Assembly (NCBI RefSeq): GCF_008370345.1
Contig: NZ_VTUU01000002.1
Span: 310,001-374,000 of the forward strand
Reading direction: 5' to 3'
Length of the DNA: 64,000 bases
Source: Marinobacter salinexigens
GTDB taxonomy: Bacteria > Pseudomonadota > Gammaproteobacteria > Pseudomonadales > Oleiphilaceae
The notes under the pieces were generated by a model. It did no database searches and had not been told where the DNA came from. It saw only the letters and a list, made by a program, of their open reading frames with translations. Below are positions 51,507 to 63,614 of this stretch, one piece after another. How positions within the stretch are numbered: the stretch's first letter is position 1; the number at the start of each line of letters is the position of its first letter. Both the position numbers and the translations under genes were made by a program.

Positions 51507-52658
51507 TTATTCGAAGTAGATAGAGCCCTGATTGTACAGTGTGCAGAGCAACCCGAGCAGCGCCTCATCCTGAGCTAACCGGCACAAGGCCGTCATCTCA
51601 ACCCGGGAGCTGGCACAGAGTAAGGGGGCCAGGGGGGTAGCATCTCCGCGAAGCAGGTATTGTTCGCCGTCCACGAACAGGGCGGTTTCATCGCCCAACT
51701 CGTGATACGCGAACCGGGAGCCCTCGTTCCAACGCAATTGCTCACCACTGGAGAGTGCCTCTGCAAAGTCTTCGGGAGCGGCGGGGGCTTCGGCAGGAAC
51801 GACGATATCCATGCTCTTGGGAGCGGTGGTGTACTGTCCGAACCAGAGGGCCAGGTTGCGCCGATCTCCCAATTGCTCGCGAATGATGTGGTCAAGCTTG
51901 TCGATAACATCTGTTTTGATGGTCCCGGGATTTTCCTGGACAGTCAGGTCCGGGTCGTTGATGTGCTCTGCCGCTGCTGACTTGCTACACAGGAAGTCAG
52001 TGAAGCCGGTGAGAACATCGTCCACGGTGGGTGCCCGGAAGCCAACCGACAGGGTAATACAGTCATCTTCAGCTACGCCGTGGTGGCCGATACCCGGAGG
52101 CAGATAAAGCATATCGCCGGGCGCAAGAGTTACGGTTTCCTCGCCATCCCAACTGCTCAGGATGCGAAGTGGCGTTCCTTCCACCCTTGGTGAGGTATGA
52201 TCGCAGTGGCCGCCAAAGGTCCAGCGCCGGTGTCCCTGGGCCTGAAGCAGGAATACATCGTACTGGTCGTAATGGGGGCCTACGCTGCCGCCTACGGGAG
52301 CATAGCTGGCCATGATGTCATCCAGCCGCCAGTTGGGAACGAATCGGAAATGCTCAAGAATGTCTGAAATTTCCGGTACCCAATGGTCGAGGCCCTGAAC
52401 CAGCAGTGTCCAGTCTTTTTCTGGCAGTTCGCTGAACTGCTCCGGGCTGAAGGGCCCATTATGCAGCTGCCAGGGCTTGCCTTTGTCGTCCTCGATGACA
52501 ATTCGGGACTCAACGCCTTCCTCACAGGCCAGCCCAGCCAGTTCATCTGCGCTGACCGGGCACTCGAAAGCAGGAAACGCCTGACGGATCACCAGTGGTT
52601 TTTTCTGCCAGTAGTCACGCAGAAATTCAGAGGGGGTGAGGCCGCCAAGCATGTCCAT
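51507..52658 (-). CDS. roxA: Ribosomal protein uL16 arginine 3-hydroxylase (RoxA/YcfD)
   Basis: A 383-residue Fe(II)/2-oxoglutarate-dependent oxygenase of the JmjC/cupin class that hydroxylates an arginine of ribosomal protein L16. The iron ligands are His129 and Asp131 in GPHYDQYDVFLLQ and His192 in LPPGIGHHGVAED, matching YcfD spacing. Further family marks are FVPNWRLDDIMASYAPVGGSVG at about 106-127 and a C-terminal winged-helix dimer region. purB ends 16 bases upstream on the same strand. Confidence 0.9.
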   Translation of the reverse strand: MDMLGGLTPSEFLRDYWQKKPLVIRQAFPAFECPVSADELAGLACEEGVESRIVIEDDKGKPWQLHNGPFSPEQFSELPEKDWTLLVQGLDHWVPEISDILEHFRFVPNWRLDDIMASYAPVGGSVGPHYDQYDVFLLQAQGHRRWTFGGHCDHTSPRVEGTPLRILSSWDGEETVTLAPGDMLYLPPGIGHHGVAEDDCITLSVGFRAPTVDDVLTGFTDFLCSKSAAAEHINDPDLTVQENPGTIKTDVIDKLDHIIREQLGDRRNLALWFGQYTTAPKSMDIVVPAEAPAAPEDFAEALSSGEQLRWNEGSRFAYHELGDETALFVDGEQYLLRGDATPLAPLLCASSRVEMTALCRLAQDEALLGLLCTLYNQGSIYFE

Positions 52659-52674
52659 GGTTAAACTCCCGGAT

Positions 52675-54060
<1,386 letters not shown>

Positions 54061-54075
54061 TCAAAGAATCGGGTC

Positions 54076-54114
54076 AAAAAAGATTGGGCTGCACATAATA
54101 CACCAGCGCAGCCC
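54076..54114 (-). terminator. Rho-independent terminator after hflD
   Basis: On the minus strand GGGCTGC pairs with GCAGCCC across a 15-base loop and is followed by AATC and six thymines. It sits 21 bases after the hflD stop and ahead of purB, so purB probably has its own promoter. Confidence 0.65.
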
Positions 54115-54135
54115 GGGAATCAGTCGTGTCGGTGC

Positions 54136-54774
54136 TTAAAGGGGGTGGTTCGCCTGTTCAGCAAGCTGTTTCGCATGCTGGATCACTTTCCTGCGGGAGA
54201 AAATGAGCTGCCAGCGTCGCCCGCCACTCTGTCTCCAGAGCACCGCTGAGCGTATGCCGGCCAGCAGCAACGCACGAACTTTTGCTGCATTTTCTTCCCT
54301 CTGCAGAATGGACGGGTTGCCACTGACCTGAATGCGCAGCCGGAAAGTGCTGATGGTGTCGGTGTAAATCGAAGCCAGGTTACTGACAAGGTTGCTATGG
54401 GTGTAGCCGAAATGACTTGCTGTATGCCGTGCCTGATCAATGCGGCTGGAAATCACGTCCAGCATGTCAGGCCTGCGATTCAGTTTCGATTCAAGGTGAA
54501 TCAGATTCAGGGTATAACGGAGCACCTCAGCGTCCTGGGCTCTGCTCTGCTGGCTCATTACCGAGGACAGTGTGACCAGACCTTCACGGATATCTGTCAG
54601 ATCTCCACCATACACATCCAGCGTGGTCGCGGGGTTGGTCGCAAAAAGTGAGCGAATGCAGGTCTCAAAGGTAGCGTTTGAGCACTGTCCGTTATGGGCA
54701 ATCTGCTGGACCAGGTTGGCAGCCTGGAACAGCCCTGCCAGTGCCAGGGTCTGGTCATGCAGGGAACGGCTCAT
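54136..54774 (-). CDS. hflD: High frequency lysogenization protein HflD homologue
   Basis: A 212-residue protein of the HflD family (YcfC), recognised by [22 protein letters not shown] at the start, [17 protein letters not shown] and a conserved C-terminal [21 protein letters not shown]. In E. coli HflD modulates phage lambda CII; its physiological role is unclear. Its start overlaps the mnmA stop by four bases, and the order mnmA-hflD-purB is the same in E. coli. Confidence 0.9.
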   Translation of the reverse strand: MSRSLHDQTLALAGLFQAANLVQQIAHNGQCSNATFETCIRSLFATNPATTLDVYGGDLTDIREGLVTLSSVMSQQSRAQDAEVLRYTLNLIHLESKLNRRPDMLDVISSRIDQARHTASHFGYTHSNLVSNLASIYTDTISTFRLRIQVSGNPSILQREENAAKVRALLLAGIRSAVLWRQSGGRRWQLIFSRRKVIQHAKQLAEQANHPL

Positions 54775-55949
54775 GCATTTGCTCCCTGGCTCTGGATCCC
54801 GGTGAGGCGAACCGGAAGGGCTTCGCCATCACGCCAGGTTTCCTCGATTACGCCACCGCCCAGGCAGATGTCGCCGTCATAGAATACGACAGATTGTCCG
54901 GGAGTAACGGCACGCTGGGCATCATCAAACACCACTTTTACACCGTGTTCGATGACGGTGACCTCGCAGTCCTGATCTGGCTGGCGATAGCGTGTCTTTG
55001 CCTTGCAGCGGAACTGCCTGGCGGGCGGTTCTCCAGCTACCCAGTCAACCGGGCCGGAAACGAGACCACGAGAGAACAGGAGTGGGTGATGCTTGCCCTG
55101 AACCGCGATCAGTACATTACGATCAAGATCCTTTTCCGCGACATACCAGGGTTCATCGCTGTAGTTGGCCAGGCCGCCGATACCGAGGCCCTGACGCTGA
55201 CCAATAGTGTGGTACATCAGGCCCTGATGGCGACCTATCTTTTCGCCATCGGGGGTTTCGATGTCGCCGGGCTGGGCCGGAAGGTACTGCTTCAGGAAAT
55301 CGGTGAACTTGCGTTCGCCAATGAAGCAGATGCCGGTCGAATCCTTCTTGTCGTGAGTAACGAATCCTTGTTCTTCAGCAATCCTGCGCACCTCCGGCTT
55401 TTCAAGCTCGCCAACAGGAAACAGTGTGCGGGCAATGCGGTCACCAGATACGGCGTGCAGGAAATAGCTCTGATCCTTGTTCGGGTCCAGCCCTTTCAGA
55501 AGCAGTGCCCTGCCTGAACCGTCGTCAAGAGGGCGTTGGCGGGTATAGTGGCCTGTGGCGATGTAATCAGCGCCCAGGGTAACGGCGTAGTCCAGAAAAG
55601 CCCGGAACTTAACTTCCTTGTTACAGAGAATATCGGGGTTGGGTGTACGGCCAGCACGGTATTCTGCCAGGAAATGTTCGAACACCCGGTCCCAGTATTC
55701 ATCCGCAAAACTGGCGGTATGAAGTTTAATGCCGATAGCGTCGGCCACGGCCTGGGCGTCTGCCAGGTCGGTCATGGCTGTACAGTATTCTGTGCCGTCG
55801 TCCTCGTCCCAGTTTTTCATAAACAGGCCTTCAACCTGATAGCCCTGGTCCTTGAGCAGCCAGGCGGCGACGGAGGAATCCACGCCGCCGGACATGCCGA
55901 CGATAACGCGAGTGTTTTCCCTGGAGGGGGTAGAGGACGTATTGGTCAT
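54771..55949 (-). CDS. mnmA: tRNA-specific 2-thiouridylase MnmA
   Basis: A 392-residue enzyme that thiolates U34 of Lys, Glu and Gln tRNAs, using sulfur relayed from TusA. It has the PP-loop [16 protein letters not shown], the tRNA-binding [12 protein letters not shown] region with the first catalytic cysteine, and the second in [13 protein letters not shown]. Start at 55949. nudJ ends 50 bases upstream. The TusA homologue at 36915 may act in the same pathway. Confidence 0.95.
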   Translation of the reverse strand: MTNTSSTPSRENTRVIVGMSGGVDSSVAAWLLKDQGYQVEGLFMKNWDEDDGTEYCTAMTDLADAQAVADAIGIKLHTASFADEYWDRVFEHFLAEYRAGRTPNPDILCNKEVKFRAFLDYAVTLGADYIATGHYTRQRPLDDGSGRALLLKGLDPNKDQSYFLHAVSGDRIARTLFPVGELEKPEVRRIAEEQGFVTHDKKDSTGICFIGERKFTDFLKQYLPAQPGDIETPDGEKIGRHQGLMYHTIGQRQGLGIGGLANYSDEPWYVAEKDLDRNVLIAVQGKHHPLLFSRGLVSGPVDWVAGEPPARQFRCKAKTRYRQPDQDCEVTVIEHGVKVVFDDAQRAVTPGQSVVFYDGDICLGGGVIEETWRDGEALPVRLTGIQSQGANA

Positions 55950-55999
55950 GAGTACTTCAGTGCCGGTGAAAAGCTGGGAATTTTATCACTTCCGAACGA

Positions 56000-56449
56000 T
56001 TACGTCTGTGTATCGACGATAACCTCCAGGGGAAAGCAGCGCCCGTTTCGGTAATCTTCTATACACTCAAGCACCAGTGGACTGCGTAGCTTGTCGCCGA
56101 GTGCCCGGATGTCTTCGATACTCAGCCAGTGTGCAGCAATGATTCCGGAGTCCAGCTCACTGGAGACCTGGCGCAGCGCTCTGGCTGCGTAACAGAACCG
56201 GAAGTAGGTAACGCCGTTGGCTGGTGCCTTGTAGGTGTACATGCCGAGGAAGTGAATGGGTTCGATTTCCCAGCCCGTTTCCTCTAGAGTTTCCCGTCGT
56301 ACAGCATCGAGAATGGCTTCATCTTCTTCAATATGGCCGGCAGGTTGGTTGAACACCACCTGACCACCACTGAATTCCTCTACCATCAGGAAACGACCTT
56401 CCTGATCTTCAACAATCACTGCCACCGTAGCATGAGGTGTCCAGGTCAT
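56000..56449 (-). CDS. nudJ: NUDIX hydrolase NudJ
   Basis: A 149-residue Nudix protein with a perfect box, GHIEEDE...RRETLEETGW (about residues 38-61). Its length, the start HATVAVIVEDQEGRFLMVEE and its place between rluE and mnmA match E. coli NudJ, a phosphatase of nucleotides and thiamine pyrophosphates. It shares one base with the rluE stop. Confidence 0.9.
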   Translation of the reverse strand: MTWTPHATVAVIVEDQEGRFLMVEEFSGGQVVFNQPAGHIEEDEAILDAVRRETLEETGWEIEPIHFLGMYTYKAPANGVTYFRFCYAARALRQVSSELDSGIIAAHWLSIEDIRALGDKLRSPLVLECIEDYRNGRCFPLEVIVDTQT

Positions 56450-57084
56450 TATTTTCGCGGTCTCCTTGAAGGATTTGGGGACTTTCGCCTGCCCTGAGTG
56501 GGCTTGTTGACGCGGGCTCCGGGAAGATTGACGGTTTCGGTCCGGTATTGTCCCGGTGCCAGATCATCCAGGGTCCAGTTGCCAATCCGGTAACGGATAA
56601 GGCGAAGTGTGGGGAAACCAACGGCGGCAGTCATGCGCCGGACCTGCCGGTTCCGCCCTTCGCTAATGGTGAGCTCGACCCAACTTGTCGGCACAGACTC
56701 ACGATACCGGACTGGCGGGTTGCGAGGCCAGAGATCCGGTTCGCCTATTCTGGTGGCCTGGGCTGGCCGTGTCAGGCCATCTTTGAGTTCAACGCCTTTG
56801 CGGAGTCTTTTGAGGGCATCTTCGGTGATCTCACCCTCGACCTGAACCCAGTAAGTTTTTTGCATCTTCTGTGCGGGATTGGCGATGCGATGCTGCAGGA
56901 CGCCGTCGGAGGTGAGTAGCAGCAAGCCCTCAGAATCATAGTCCAGGCGGCCAGCAGGGTATATCCCCGGCTTGTTGATCCAGTCAGCCAGGGTGGCGCG
57001 TGCCGGTTGGCTGCTATCAGTCCGCTCATCGGTAAACTGACTCAGCACCTGAAAGGGTTTATTGAAAAGGAAAAGGTCTGCCAT
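56449..57084 (-). CDS. rluE: 23S rRNA pseudouridine(2457) synthase
   Basis: A 211-residue RsuA/RluE-type pseudouridine synthase without the N-terminal S4 domain, as in RluE. It begins [17 protein letters not shown]. The catalytic aspartate is in [19 protein letters not shown] (near residue 44), and [20 protein letters not shown] is the conserved C-terminal motif. A basic, proline-rich C-terminal tail ([16 protein letters not shown]) is unusual in length. The E. coli order with nudJ, mnmA, hflD and purB is conserved. Confidence 0.93.
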   Translation of the reverse strand: MADLFLFNKPFQVLSQFTDERTDSSQPARATLADWINKPGIYPAGRLDYDSEGLLLLTSDGVLQHRIANPAQKMQKTYWVQVEGEITEDALKRLRKGVELKDGLTRPAQATRIGEPDLWPRNPPVRYRESVPTSWVELTISEGRNRQVRRMTAAVGFPTLRLIRYRIGNWTLDDLAPGQYRTETVNLPGARVNKPTQGRRKSPNPSRRPRK

Positions 57085-57251
57085 GTTGCTCGGTCGGGTC
57101 CAAAGATCAATCAGGATGTCATGACCGCAAGGTTACTGGATTGGATTGTTTTGGCAAAATCGGAGAGTAGCGGTGTTGTGGAGACACTCACCGCCTGTTT
57201 CGCCCATCGTTGGCCTGGATGGGCGAAGAAATGTATTTGGCAGCCCGATCT

Positions 57252-57548
57252 TCAGGCGTTCACAGCACGGGGCGGGTAGCCGCCTCGGTGGGTATCGTCT
57301 GAGTCGCTGTTGTTCGCTGTAGCTTCGTGATCAGTCTGAGACTGTTCGTCAGGAACGATATTGACAGCATGGACGCCCTTATCGCTGGGCTTTTTGTCAA
57401 AAGTGACAGCCTGCCCGGCTTTCAGGGTCTTGTATCCATCCATTTGCACCGAAGAGAAGTGAGCAAACAGGTCGTCACTGCAGCCATCTTCGATGATGAA
57501 CCCGTACCCTTTGGCATTATTGAACCACTTTACTTTGCCTCTTGGCAT
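57252..57548 (-). CDS. cspD: Cold-shock domain protein CspD-like
   Basis: A 98-residue cold-shock protein. ATG 57548 is chosen because GGGGAG lies six bases upstream and the domain begins there. The nucleic-acid-binding motifs KVKWFNNAKGYGFI and DDLFAHFSS are present, so it should bind single-stranded DNA or RNA. An acidic, polar C-terminal tail of about 30 residues extends beyond the domain. Its position divergent from clpS-clpA is that of CspD, a stationary-phase replication inhibitor in E. coli; function here is inferred from synteny. Confidence 0.88.
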   Translation of the reverse strand: MPRGKVKWFNNAKGYGFIIEDGCSDDLFAHFSSVQMDGYKTLKAGQAVTFDKKPSDKGVHAVNIVPDEQSQTDHEATANNSDSDDTHRGGYPPRAVNA

Positions 57549-57872
57549 GATGAACTCCCCTGTTCCTTTCCTGTCACATCTTGTTGTAGGTGTTCTGGGC
57601 ATGCCGAGCGGACGCAGCCAGCTCAGCTTTCGTCAGTCGCCTGGTTACATAAATAACGCATGCGTTAACATTATTTTACATTGCACATTAACTTTCGGCC
57701 AATCAGGGCGGCGAGTCAATAGTTTCTATCACAGGAATGTGTGGTTGAACGCAGTCTGGAAGCGGTATCATGCTCAGATTGATAAATTTCTCACGCCCGG
57801 CACCGGTGTCAGCTTGAAAACACGGGGACGGACATCCACATTTAGAAAAGAGTACCGATAATCCGGTAAAGA
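57549..57872. other. 324-bp intergenic region between cspD and clpS
   Basis: This divergent gap is the longest in the window and holds no supportable gene. Seen are the cspD ribosome site, the 14-bp palindrome at 57654-57667 and an AT-rich block right of it (57667-57690) that may hold a promoter. Nothing else stands out. Confidence 0.7.
57654..57667. promoter_or_regulatory. 14-bp perfect palindrome in the cspD-clpS gap
   Basis: TAACGCATGCGTTA is fully self-complementary and lies about 105 bp from the cspD start and 205 bp from the clpS start. It is a candidate operator for a dimeric regulator acting on cspD, clpS or both. Confidence 0.4.
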
Positions 57873-58235
57873 ATGATGCGAACTATCGAAAATTCTCTAC
57901 TAGTATTTAATCAGGGGGGAGATGATCAGCCGGAGCGGCAGGACGATCTCAGTGTAGCCCCGGAAAAGCCTGCTCTGAAGCGCCCGGCGCGTTATCGGGT
58001 AGTGTTGTTGAATGATGACTACACGCCGATGGATTTTGTGGTAGACGTATTAATGAAGTTCTTCGGAATGAACGAAGAGAAGGCGACGCAGGTGATGCTG
58101 CTCGTCCATACGCAGGGAAAAGCTGTATGCGGGGTATATACCCGGGATATCGCCGAAACAAAGGCAGCACAGGTGAACCAGTATTCCTCGGAATGCGAAC
58201 ATCCGCTCCTTTGCGAGATTGAACGTGCGGACTGA
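57873..58235 (+). CDS. clpS: ATP-dependent Clp protease adaptor ClpS
   Basis: A 120-residue N-recognin adaptor. After a variable acidic N-terminal tail (about 35 residues) comes the ClpS core. It includes [20 protein letters not shown], which contains the binding-pocket residues for N-terminal leucine or phenylalanine, then [19 protein letters not shown]. It brings N-degron substrates to ClpA, encoded 18 bases downstream. ATG 57876 is an alternative start. Confidence 0.95.
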   Translation: MMRTIENSLLVFNQGGDDQPERQDDLSVAPEKPALKRPARYRVVLLNDDYTPMDFVVDVLMKFFGMNEEKATQVMLLVHTQGKAVCGVYTRDIAETKAAQVNQYSSECEHPLLCEIERAD

Positions 58236-58253
58236 CAGACGTTGGGGTGGCCC

Positions 58254-60524
58254 ATGCTGAGCAAAGATCTAGAAATTACGCTGAATACGGCTTTCAAAAA
58301 TGCCCGCGACAAGCGTCATGAATTCATGACTGTGGAGCATTTGTTGTTGGCTCTGCTGGATAATGAATCGGCTGTCGGGGTTCTCAAAGCTTGTGGTGCA
58401 GATTTGAAACGGCTGCAGGATGAGCTCGTGGAGTTCGTTGATTCAACGACACCGCTGATTCCGAGCAACGACAGTGAGCGTGAAACCCAACCGACCCTGG
58501 GGTTCCAGAGGGTTCTGCAAAGAGCTGTGTTCCATGTCCAGTCTTCTGGCAAGAAAGAAGTTACCGGGGCCAATGTGCTGGTGGCGATCTTTAGTGAGCA
58601 GGAGAGCCAGGCGGTTTATGTTCTCAAGAAGCAGAACATTGCGCGTATCGACGTGGTGAATTTTGTGTCCCACGGCATTTCCCGGGTTCAGGGTGCCGAG
58701 GACCAGGAAGGGCATGATCAGTCGGCTTCGGAAGAAGTCGGAGAAGAGAGCGGCCATTCCAAACCATTGGAAAGCTACGCAACCAACCTTAACGAACAGG
58801 CTCGACTTGGCCGGATTGATCCGCTGATTGGCCGGGAACATGAGGTTGAACGGGTTGTGCAGATCCTTGTTCGCCGCCGTAAGAACAACCCTCTGCTGGT
58901 AGGCGAGGCTGGCGTTGGTAAGACCGCCATTGCAGAAGGGCTGGCCAAACGAATCGTTGATGGCCAGGTGCCAGAGATTATCTCTGATGCGGTGGTCTAT
59001 TCCCTGGATCTTGGTGCTCTGCTGGCAGGGACCAAGTATCGCGGGGACTTCGAGAAACGCCTGAAGGGTCTGTTGGCTGAACTCAAGAAAGAGAACCACG
59101 CCATCCTGTTTATTGATGAGATTCATACCATCATTGGCGCCGGGTCTGCGTCTGGTGGCGTGATGGACGCCTCGAACCTGCTCAAGCCGATGCTCAGCTC
59201 TGGCGAACTGCGGTGCATTGGTTCCACCACGTTCCAGGAGTTCCGCGGGATTTTCGAGAAGGATAGTGCGCTCGCCCGTCGCTTCCAGAAGATCGACGTT
59301 AATGAGCCGAGCGTTGAAGATACCTATCTGATTCTCAAGGGCCTCAAGCCGAGCTTTGAGAAGCACCATGACCTCGAATACACCGACAAGGCGCTTCGCG
59401 TGGCGGCAGAACTGGCTGATCGCTATATCACGGATCGCCATCTGCCAGACAAGGCGATTGACGTAATCGACGAAGCCGGTGCCCGACAGCGCCTGGTGGA
59501 GGAAAGCAAGCGCAAGAAAACCGTCGATGTCGAAGACATTGAGGATGTGGTGGCCAGTATCGCTCGCATTCCACCCAAAAATGTCTCTACCAGTGATAAG
59601 GATCTGCTCCGGAATCTTGAGCGTGACCTTAAAATGGTGGTGTTCGGGCAGGATCCGGCCATCGAATCTCTGTCTACAGCAATCAAGCTTGCAAGGGCAG
59701 GCTTGAAAGCACCGGAAAAACCGGAAGGTGCCTTCCTGTTTGCCGGCCCGACAGGTGTTGGTAAGACGGAGGTCACTAAGCAGCTGGCGAAGGTTCTGGG
59801 TATCGAGCTTGTTCGCTTTGATATGTCCGAGTACATGGAGCGGCACACGGTGTCTCGCCTGATTGGCGCTCCTCCGGGGTATGTCGGCTATGATCAGGGC
59901 GGATTGCTGACCGAAGCCGTCAACAAACAGCCGCATTGTGTGCTGTTGCTGGATGAGATCGAGAAGGCGCATCCGGAAGTGTTTAACCTGCTGCTGCAGG
60001 TGATGGATCACGGCACGCTGACTGACAACAATGGCCGTAAAGCTGATTTCCGTCACGTCATCCTGGTGATGACAACCAATGCGGGCGCCGAGAGCATGGC
60101 TCGTCGTTCAATCGGCTTCAGCGAGCAGGATCACAGTACCGATGGCATGGAAGTGATCACCAAAACCTTCACTCCGGAATTCCGGAATCGCCTGGACGGC
60201 ATTATCCAGTTTGGCGACCTCCAGAAGGACACGATCACCCATGTGGTCGACAAGTTCCTCACCGAGTTGCAGGCGCAACTGGATGAGAAGCATGTGGTGC
60301 TGCACGTGGATGAGGATGCCAAGGTCTGGTTGGCGGATAAGGGGTATGACGTCACCATGGGCGCGCGCCCGATGTCACGCCTTATTCAGGACAAGATCAA
60401 GCGTCCGCTGGCGGAGCAGATCCTGTTCGGGCGGCTATCCGAGAAGGGTGGAGATGTCTTCATCCAGCTCAAAGGCGACGAGCTGGTTTTCGAATATGAG
60501 GACGAGCCGGCCGAGGCGGTATGA
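58254..60524 (+). CDS. clpA: ATP-dependent Clp protease ATP-binding subunit ClpA
   Basis: A 756-residue AAA+ unfoldase that feeds ClpP. It has an N domain (about residues 1-145) that binds ClpS, an acidic linker, AAA1 with Walker A GEAGVGKT (217-224) and [10 protein letters not shown], and AAA2 with GPTGVGKT (497-504) and LLDEIEKAH. The ClpP-docking tripeptide region is IGF in RRSIGFSEQ near residue 620. The start is ATG 58254. It ends at a strong terminator shared with infA. Confidence 0.97.
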   Translation: MLSKDLEITLNTAFKNARDKRHEFMTVEHLLLALLDNESAVGVLKACGADLKRLQDELVEFVDSTTPLIPSNDSERETQPTLGFQRVLQRAVFHVQSSGKKEVTGANVLVAIFSEQESQAVYVLKKQNIARIDVVNFVSHGISRVQGAEDQEGHDQSASEEVGEESGHSKPLESYATNLNEQARLGRIDPLIGREHEVERVVQILVRRRKNNPLLVGEAGVGKTAIAEGLAKRIVDGQVPEIISDAVVYSLDLGALLAGTKYRGDFEKRLKGLLAELKKENHAILFIDEIHTIIGAGSASGGVMDASNLLKPMLSSGELRCIGSTTFQEFRGIFEKDSALARRFQKIDVNEPSVEDTYLILKGLKPSFEKHHDLEYTDKALRVAAELADRYITDRHLPDKAIDVIDEAGARQRLVEESKRKKTVDVEDIEDVVASIARIPPKNVSTSDKDLLRNLERDLKMVVFGQDPAIESLSTAIKLARAGLKAPEKPEGAFLFAGPTGVGKTEVTKQLAKVLGIELVRFDMSEYMERHTVSRLIGAPPGYVGYDQGGLLTEAVNKQPHCVLLLDEIEKAHPEVFNLLLQVMDHGTLTDNNGRKADFRHVILVMTTNAGAESMARRSIGFSEQDHSTDGMEVITKTFTPEFRNRLDGIIQFGDLQKDTITHVVDKFLTELQAQLDEKHVVLHVDEDAKVWLADKGYDVTMGARPMSRLIQDKIKRPLAEQILFGRLSEKGGDVFIQLKGDELVFEYEDEPAEAV

Positions 60525-60550
60525 CGGTCTTCCGAATCAAGGCATAAAGA

Positions 60551-60582
60551 AACAAAAAAAGCCCCGTTTTCGGGGCTTTTTC
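60551..60582. terminator. Bidirectional rho-independent terminator between clpA and infA
   Basis: AGCCCCG and CGGGGCT pair around a TTTT loop, with seven adenines on the left and a run of five thymines on the right. It serves clpA from the left and infA from the right. Confidence 0.9.
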
Positions 60583-60596
60583 AGATGCCTGCAGCC

Positions 60597-60815
60597 TTAA
60601 CGGGCCCGGTACACGATGCGGCCTTTGCTAAGGTCGTAAGGTGTCAGTTCCACCTTGACCTTGTCGCCGGTGAGGATACGGATGTAGTTCTTGCGCATCT
60701 TTCCGGAAATGTGTGCAGTCACCACGTGTCCGTTGCTCAGTTCAACACGGAACATGGTATTTGGAAGCGTATCAATGATTACGCCTTCCATTTCAATGAC
60801 ATCTGTTTTCGCCAT
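60597..60815 (-). CDS. infA: Translation initiation factor IF-1
   Basis: A 72-residue S1/OB-fold factor, exactly the usual length. It starts [19 protein letters not shown] and contains [20 protein letters not shown], both invariant in gammaproteobacterial IF-1. It binds the ribosomal A site during initiation. It is read toward clpA and separated from it by the terminator. Confidence 0.97.
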   Translation of the reverse strand: MAKTDVIEMEGVIIDTLPNTMFRVELSNGHVVTAHISGKMRKNYIRILTGDKVKVELTPYDLSKGRIVYRAR

Positions 60816-60897
60816 TCAGTAGAAACCTCGTTGGAATGTGCTTTCTCGTGATTTTAAATTGCGCAATTCTGCCTGAATTATCGGCATTTGGCAAAAA

Positions 60898-61611
60898 TCA
60901 GTCGATTTGAAGTTCTCGCCAATGACCATCGCGCAATGCTTCGATGGGTCTGAAGCGGGTTTTGTAGCTCATTTTTCGGCATTCGCGAATCCAGTAACCC
61001 AGGTAGAGGTGGGGTAACCCCCTGCGTTGAGCCTCCTGCAATTGCCATAGCACTGCAAAGGTACCCAGGCTTCTATCCTCGTGAGAAGGGTCGAAGATGG
61101 TGTAAATTGCTGAAAGTCCGTCGTCGAGCAAGTCGACGGCTGCCAAGCCTACCAGGGCGCCATCCAGTCGTATATCGAGAAACCAGGAGTCGGTTGCACC
61201 TTCCACCAGGAATGAAGTGAATTGCTCCCGTGAAGGTGGATACATGTCACCATCCTTGTGGCGTTGCTCTATGTAGTTTTCGTAAAGTTGGTAGTAACTT
61301 TCTGAAAAGCTGGCAGGTACCAGCGTGCATTCCAGATCCTCGTTTCTTTTCAGGACCCTGCGCTGATTTCGGTCTGGCTTGAATTCGGTTGCCTTCAGGC
61401 GAACGGGTACGCAGGCGTTACACTGCTCGCAGTGGGGGCGGTAGTAGTGGGAACCACTGCGGCGAAAGCCGAGCGCTGTTAACTGGCTGTAGAGCTTTTT
61501 ATCAATGTTCGCTCTTGGGTCAACGAACATGGTTGTGGCTTCGCGATCTGGCAAATAACTGCAGTCATGAGGCGGTGTCGCGAAGAATACCAATGTCCTG
61601 AGATTACTCAT
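60898..61611 (-). CDS. bpt: Aspartate/glutamate leucyltransferase (Bpt)
   Basis: A 237-residue aminoacyl-tRNA-protein transferase that adds leucine to proteins with N-terminal aspartate or glutamate. It has the FATPPHDCSYLPDREATTMF start, cysteines in HCEQCNACVPVRL (residues 55-67), and the C-terminal HLYLGYWIRECRKMSYKTRF motif. In this enzyme class the product is recognised by ClpS. It directly abuts the aat stop and precedes infA. Confidence 0.93.
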   Translation of the reverse strand: MSNLRTLVFFATPPHDCSYLPDREATTMFVDPRANIDKKLYSQLTALGFRRSGSHYYRPHCEQCNACVPVRLKATEFKPDRNQRRVLKRNEDLECTLVPASFSESYYQLYENYIEQRHKDGDMYPPSREQFTSFLVEGATDSWFLDIRLDGALVGLAAVDLLDDGLSAIYTIFDPSHEDRSLGTFAVLWQLQEAQRRGLPHLYLGYWIRECRKMSYKTRFRPIEALRDGHWRELQID

Positions 61612-62325
61612 TCACACCTCCGGCTCCGGCCAGCGCCAGTGAATTTCCCAGTTCTGTTGATCAGGTTGTTGATCAACATTTGCCTTGAGTATAGATAAAA
61701 ACTCGCTTCTGGGTATGCTGCGAGCTCCCATCGTCAGGAGGTGCCGGCTTTCTACCTGGCAATCCATAATCCGGTAACCCCACTCTCGTAGCTGGTTCGC
61801 GAGATGGACCATCAGAACTTTGGATGCATTGGTTTCCAGCGAAAACATCGACTCGCCAAAAAAACAGCGACCAATGGCAAGTCCGTACATGCCGCCTGCA
61901 AGGTCACCCTGGGAGTTCCATACTTCGATGGAATGGGCTATTCCCTGATGGTGCAGGTCCGAATAACTGGCCATCATGTCTTCGGTGATCCAGGTACCTT
62001 CTGCGCGGGTTGTGGCGCACAGCCGGATGATGCGGCCGAAGCACTGGTCTGCCGTTACCCGGAAATGTTGCCGGTTGAGTGTGCGGCGTAGGCTCCTGGA
62101 TACATGGACTTCCTCCGGGAAAAGGACGCAGCGAGGATCCGGTGACCACCAAAGGATCGGCTGATCGTCGCTGAACCAGGGGAAGATGCCATTGCGGTAA
62201 GCCAGCCCCAGTCGTTGGGTGGACAGGTCGCCACCGAGGGCCAGCAGGCCGTCAGGGTCTTCGAGGGCTTCGTGGGCGGGGGGGAACCAGAGTTGGTCGG
62301 GGTCAAGCCAGGGTAGTGAGCTCAT
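61612..62325 (-). CDS. aat: Leucyl/phenylalanyl-tRNA-protein transferase
   Basis: A 237-residue Aat enzyme that attaches leucine or phenylalanine to proteins with N-terminal lysine or arginine. Marks are PWLDPDQLWFPPAHEAL, GLLALGGDLS, NGIFPWFSDDQPILWWSPDPR and GAGYGLAIGRCFFGESMFS-like GGMYGLAIGRCFFGESMF. It is immediately followed by bpt on the same strand, giving both N-degron writers in one transcript beside their reader ClpS and its unfoldase ClpA. Confidence 0.95.
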   Translation of the reverse strand: MSSLPWLDPDQLWFPPAHEALEDPDGLLALGGDLSTQRLGLAYRNGIFPWFSDDQPILWWSPDPRCVLFPEEVHVSRSLRRTLNRQHFRVTADQCFGRIIRLCATTRAEGTWITEDMMASYSDLHHQGIAHSIEVWNSQGDLAGGMYGLAIGRCFFGESMFSLETNASKVLMVHLANQLREWGYRIMDCQVESRHLLTMGARSIPRSEFLSILKANVDQQPDQQNWEIHWRWPEPEV

Positions 62326-62373
62326 CCTGCTCCGCTTTCAATTGAACTTCGCGGTGATGCTATCGGGAGTTCC

Positions 62374-62478
62374 GGCTGGCAGGCACCGGCTTCTGAAACA
62401 CGCTGTTGATACTTCCATGTACGCTTGGCTCCGCCATCCCTGGCTCCGCACAGTTTCAGAAGCCGGCGCCTGCCAGCC
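62374..62478. repeat. Long imperfect inverted repeat, REP-like element
   Basis: Arms of 26 bases (62374-62399 and 62453-62478) are complementary at 25 positions and enclose a 53-base spacer with two copies of TGGCTCCGC. The element lies in the 196-bp gap between aat and trxB. It has no clear target duplication and no gene inside. The form suggests a palindromic intergenic repeat family; copy number cannot be judged from this window. Confidence 0.6.
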
Positions 62479-62521
62479 TTGGCTAACCGACGCGCTTGGC
62501 CTCAGTTTAGCTCAATTAGAA

Positions 62522-63514
<993 letters not shown>

Positions 63515-63614
63515 TCAGTTGAGGGTCAGTTTGGCGGGGAAAGGGCCAAAGGCTACCACGAATACGGCAGCCTGCCATTCATTTTGGCCAATCCAGCTTA
63601 TAAATCTTTGCTAT

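Noticed and set aside
58443-60056. Open frame of 537 codons on the minus strand inside clpA
   Set aside because: It lies antisense to a clear, complete ClpA in a GC-rich codon context that favours open shadow frames. Its translation shows no family motif.
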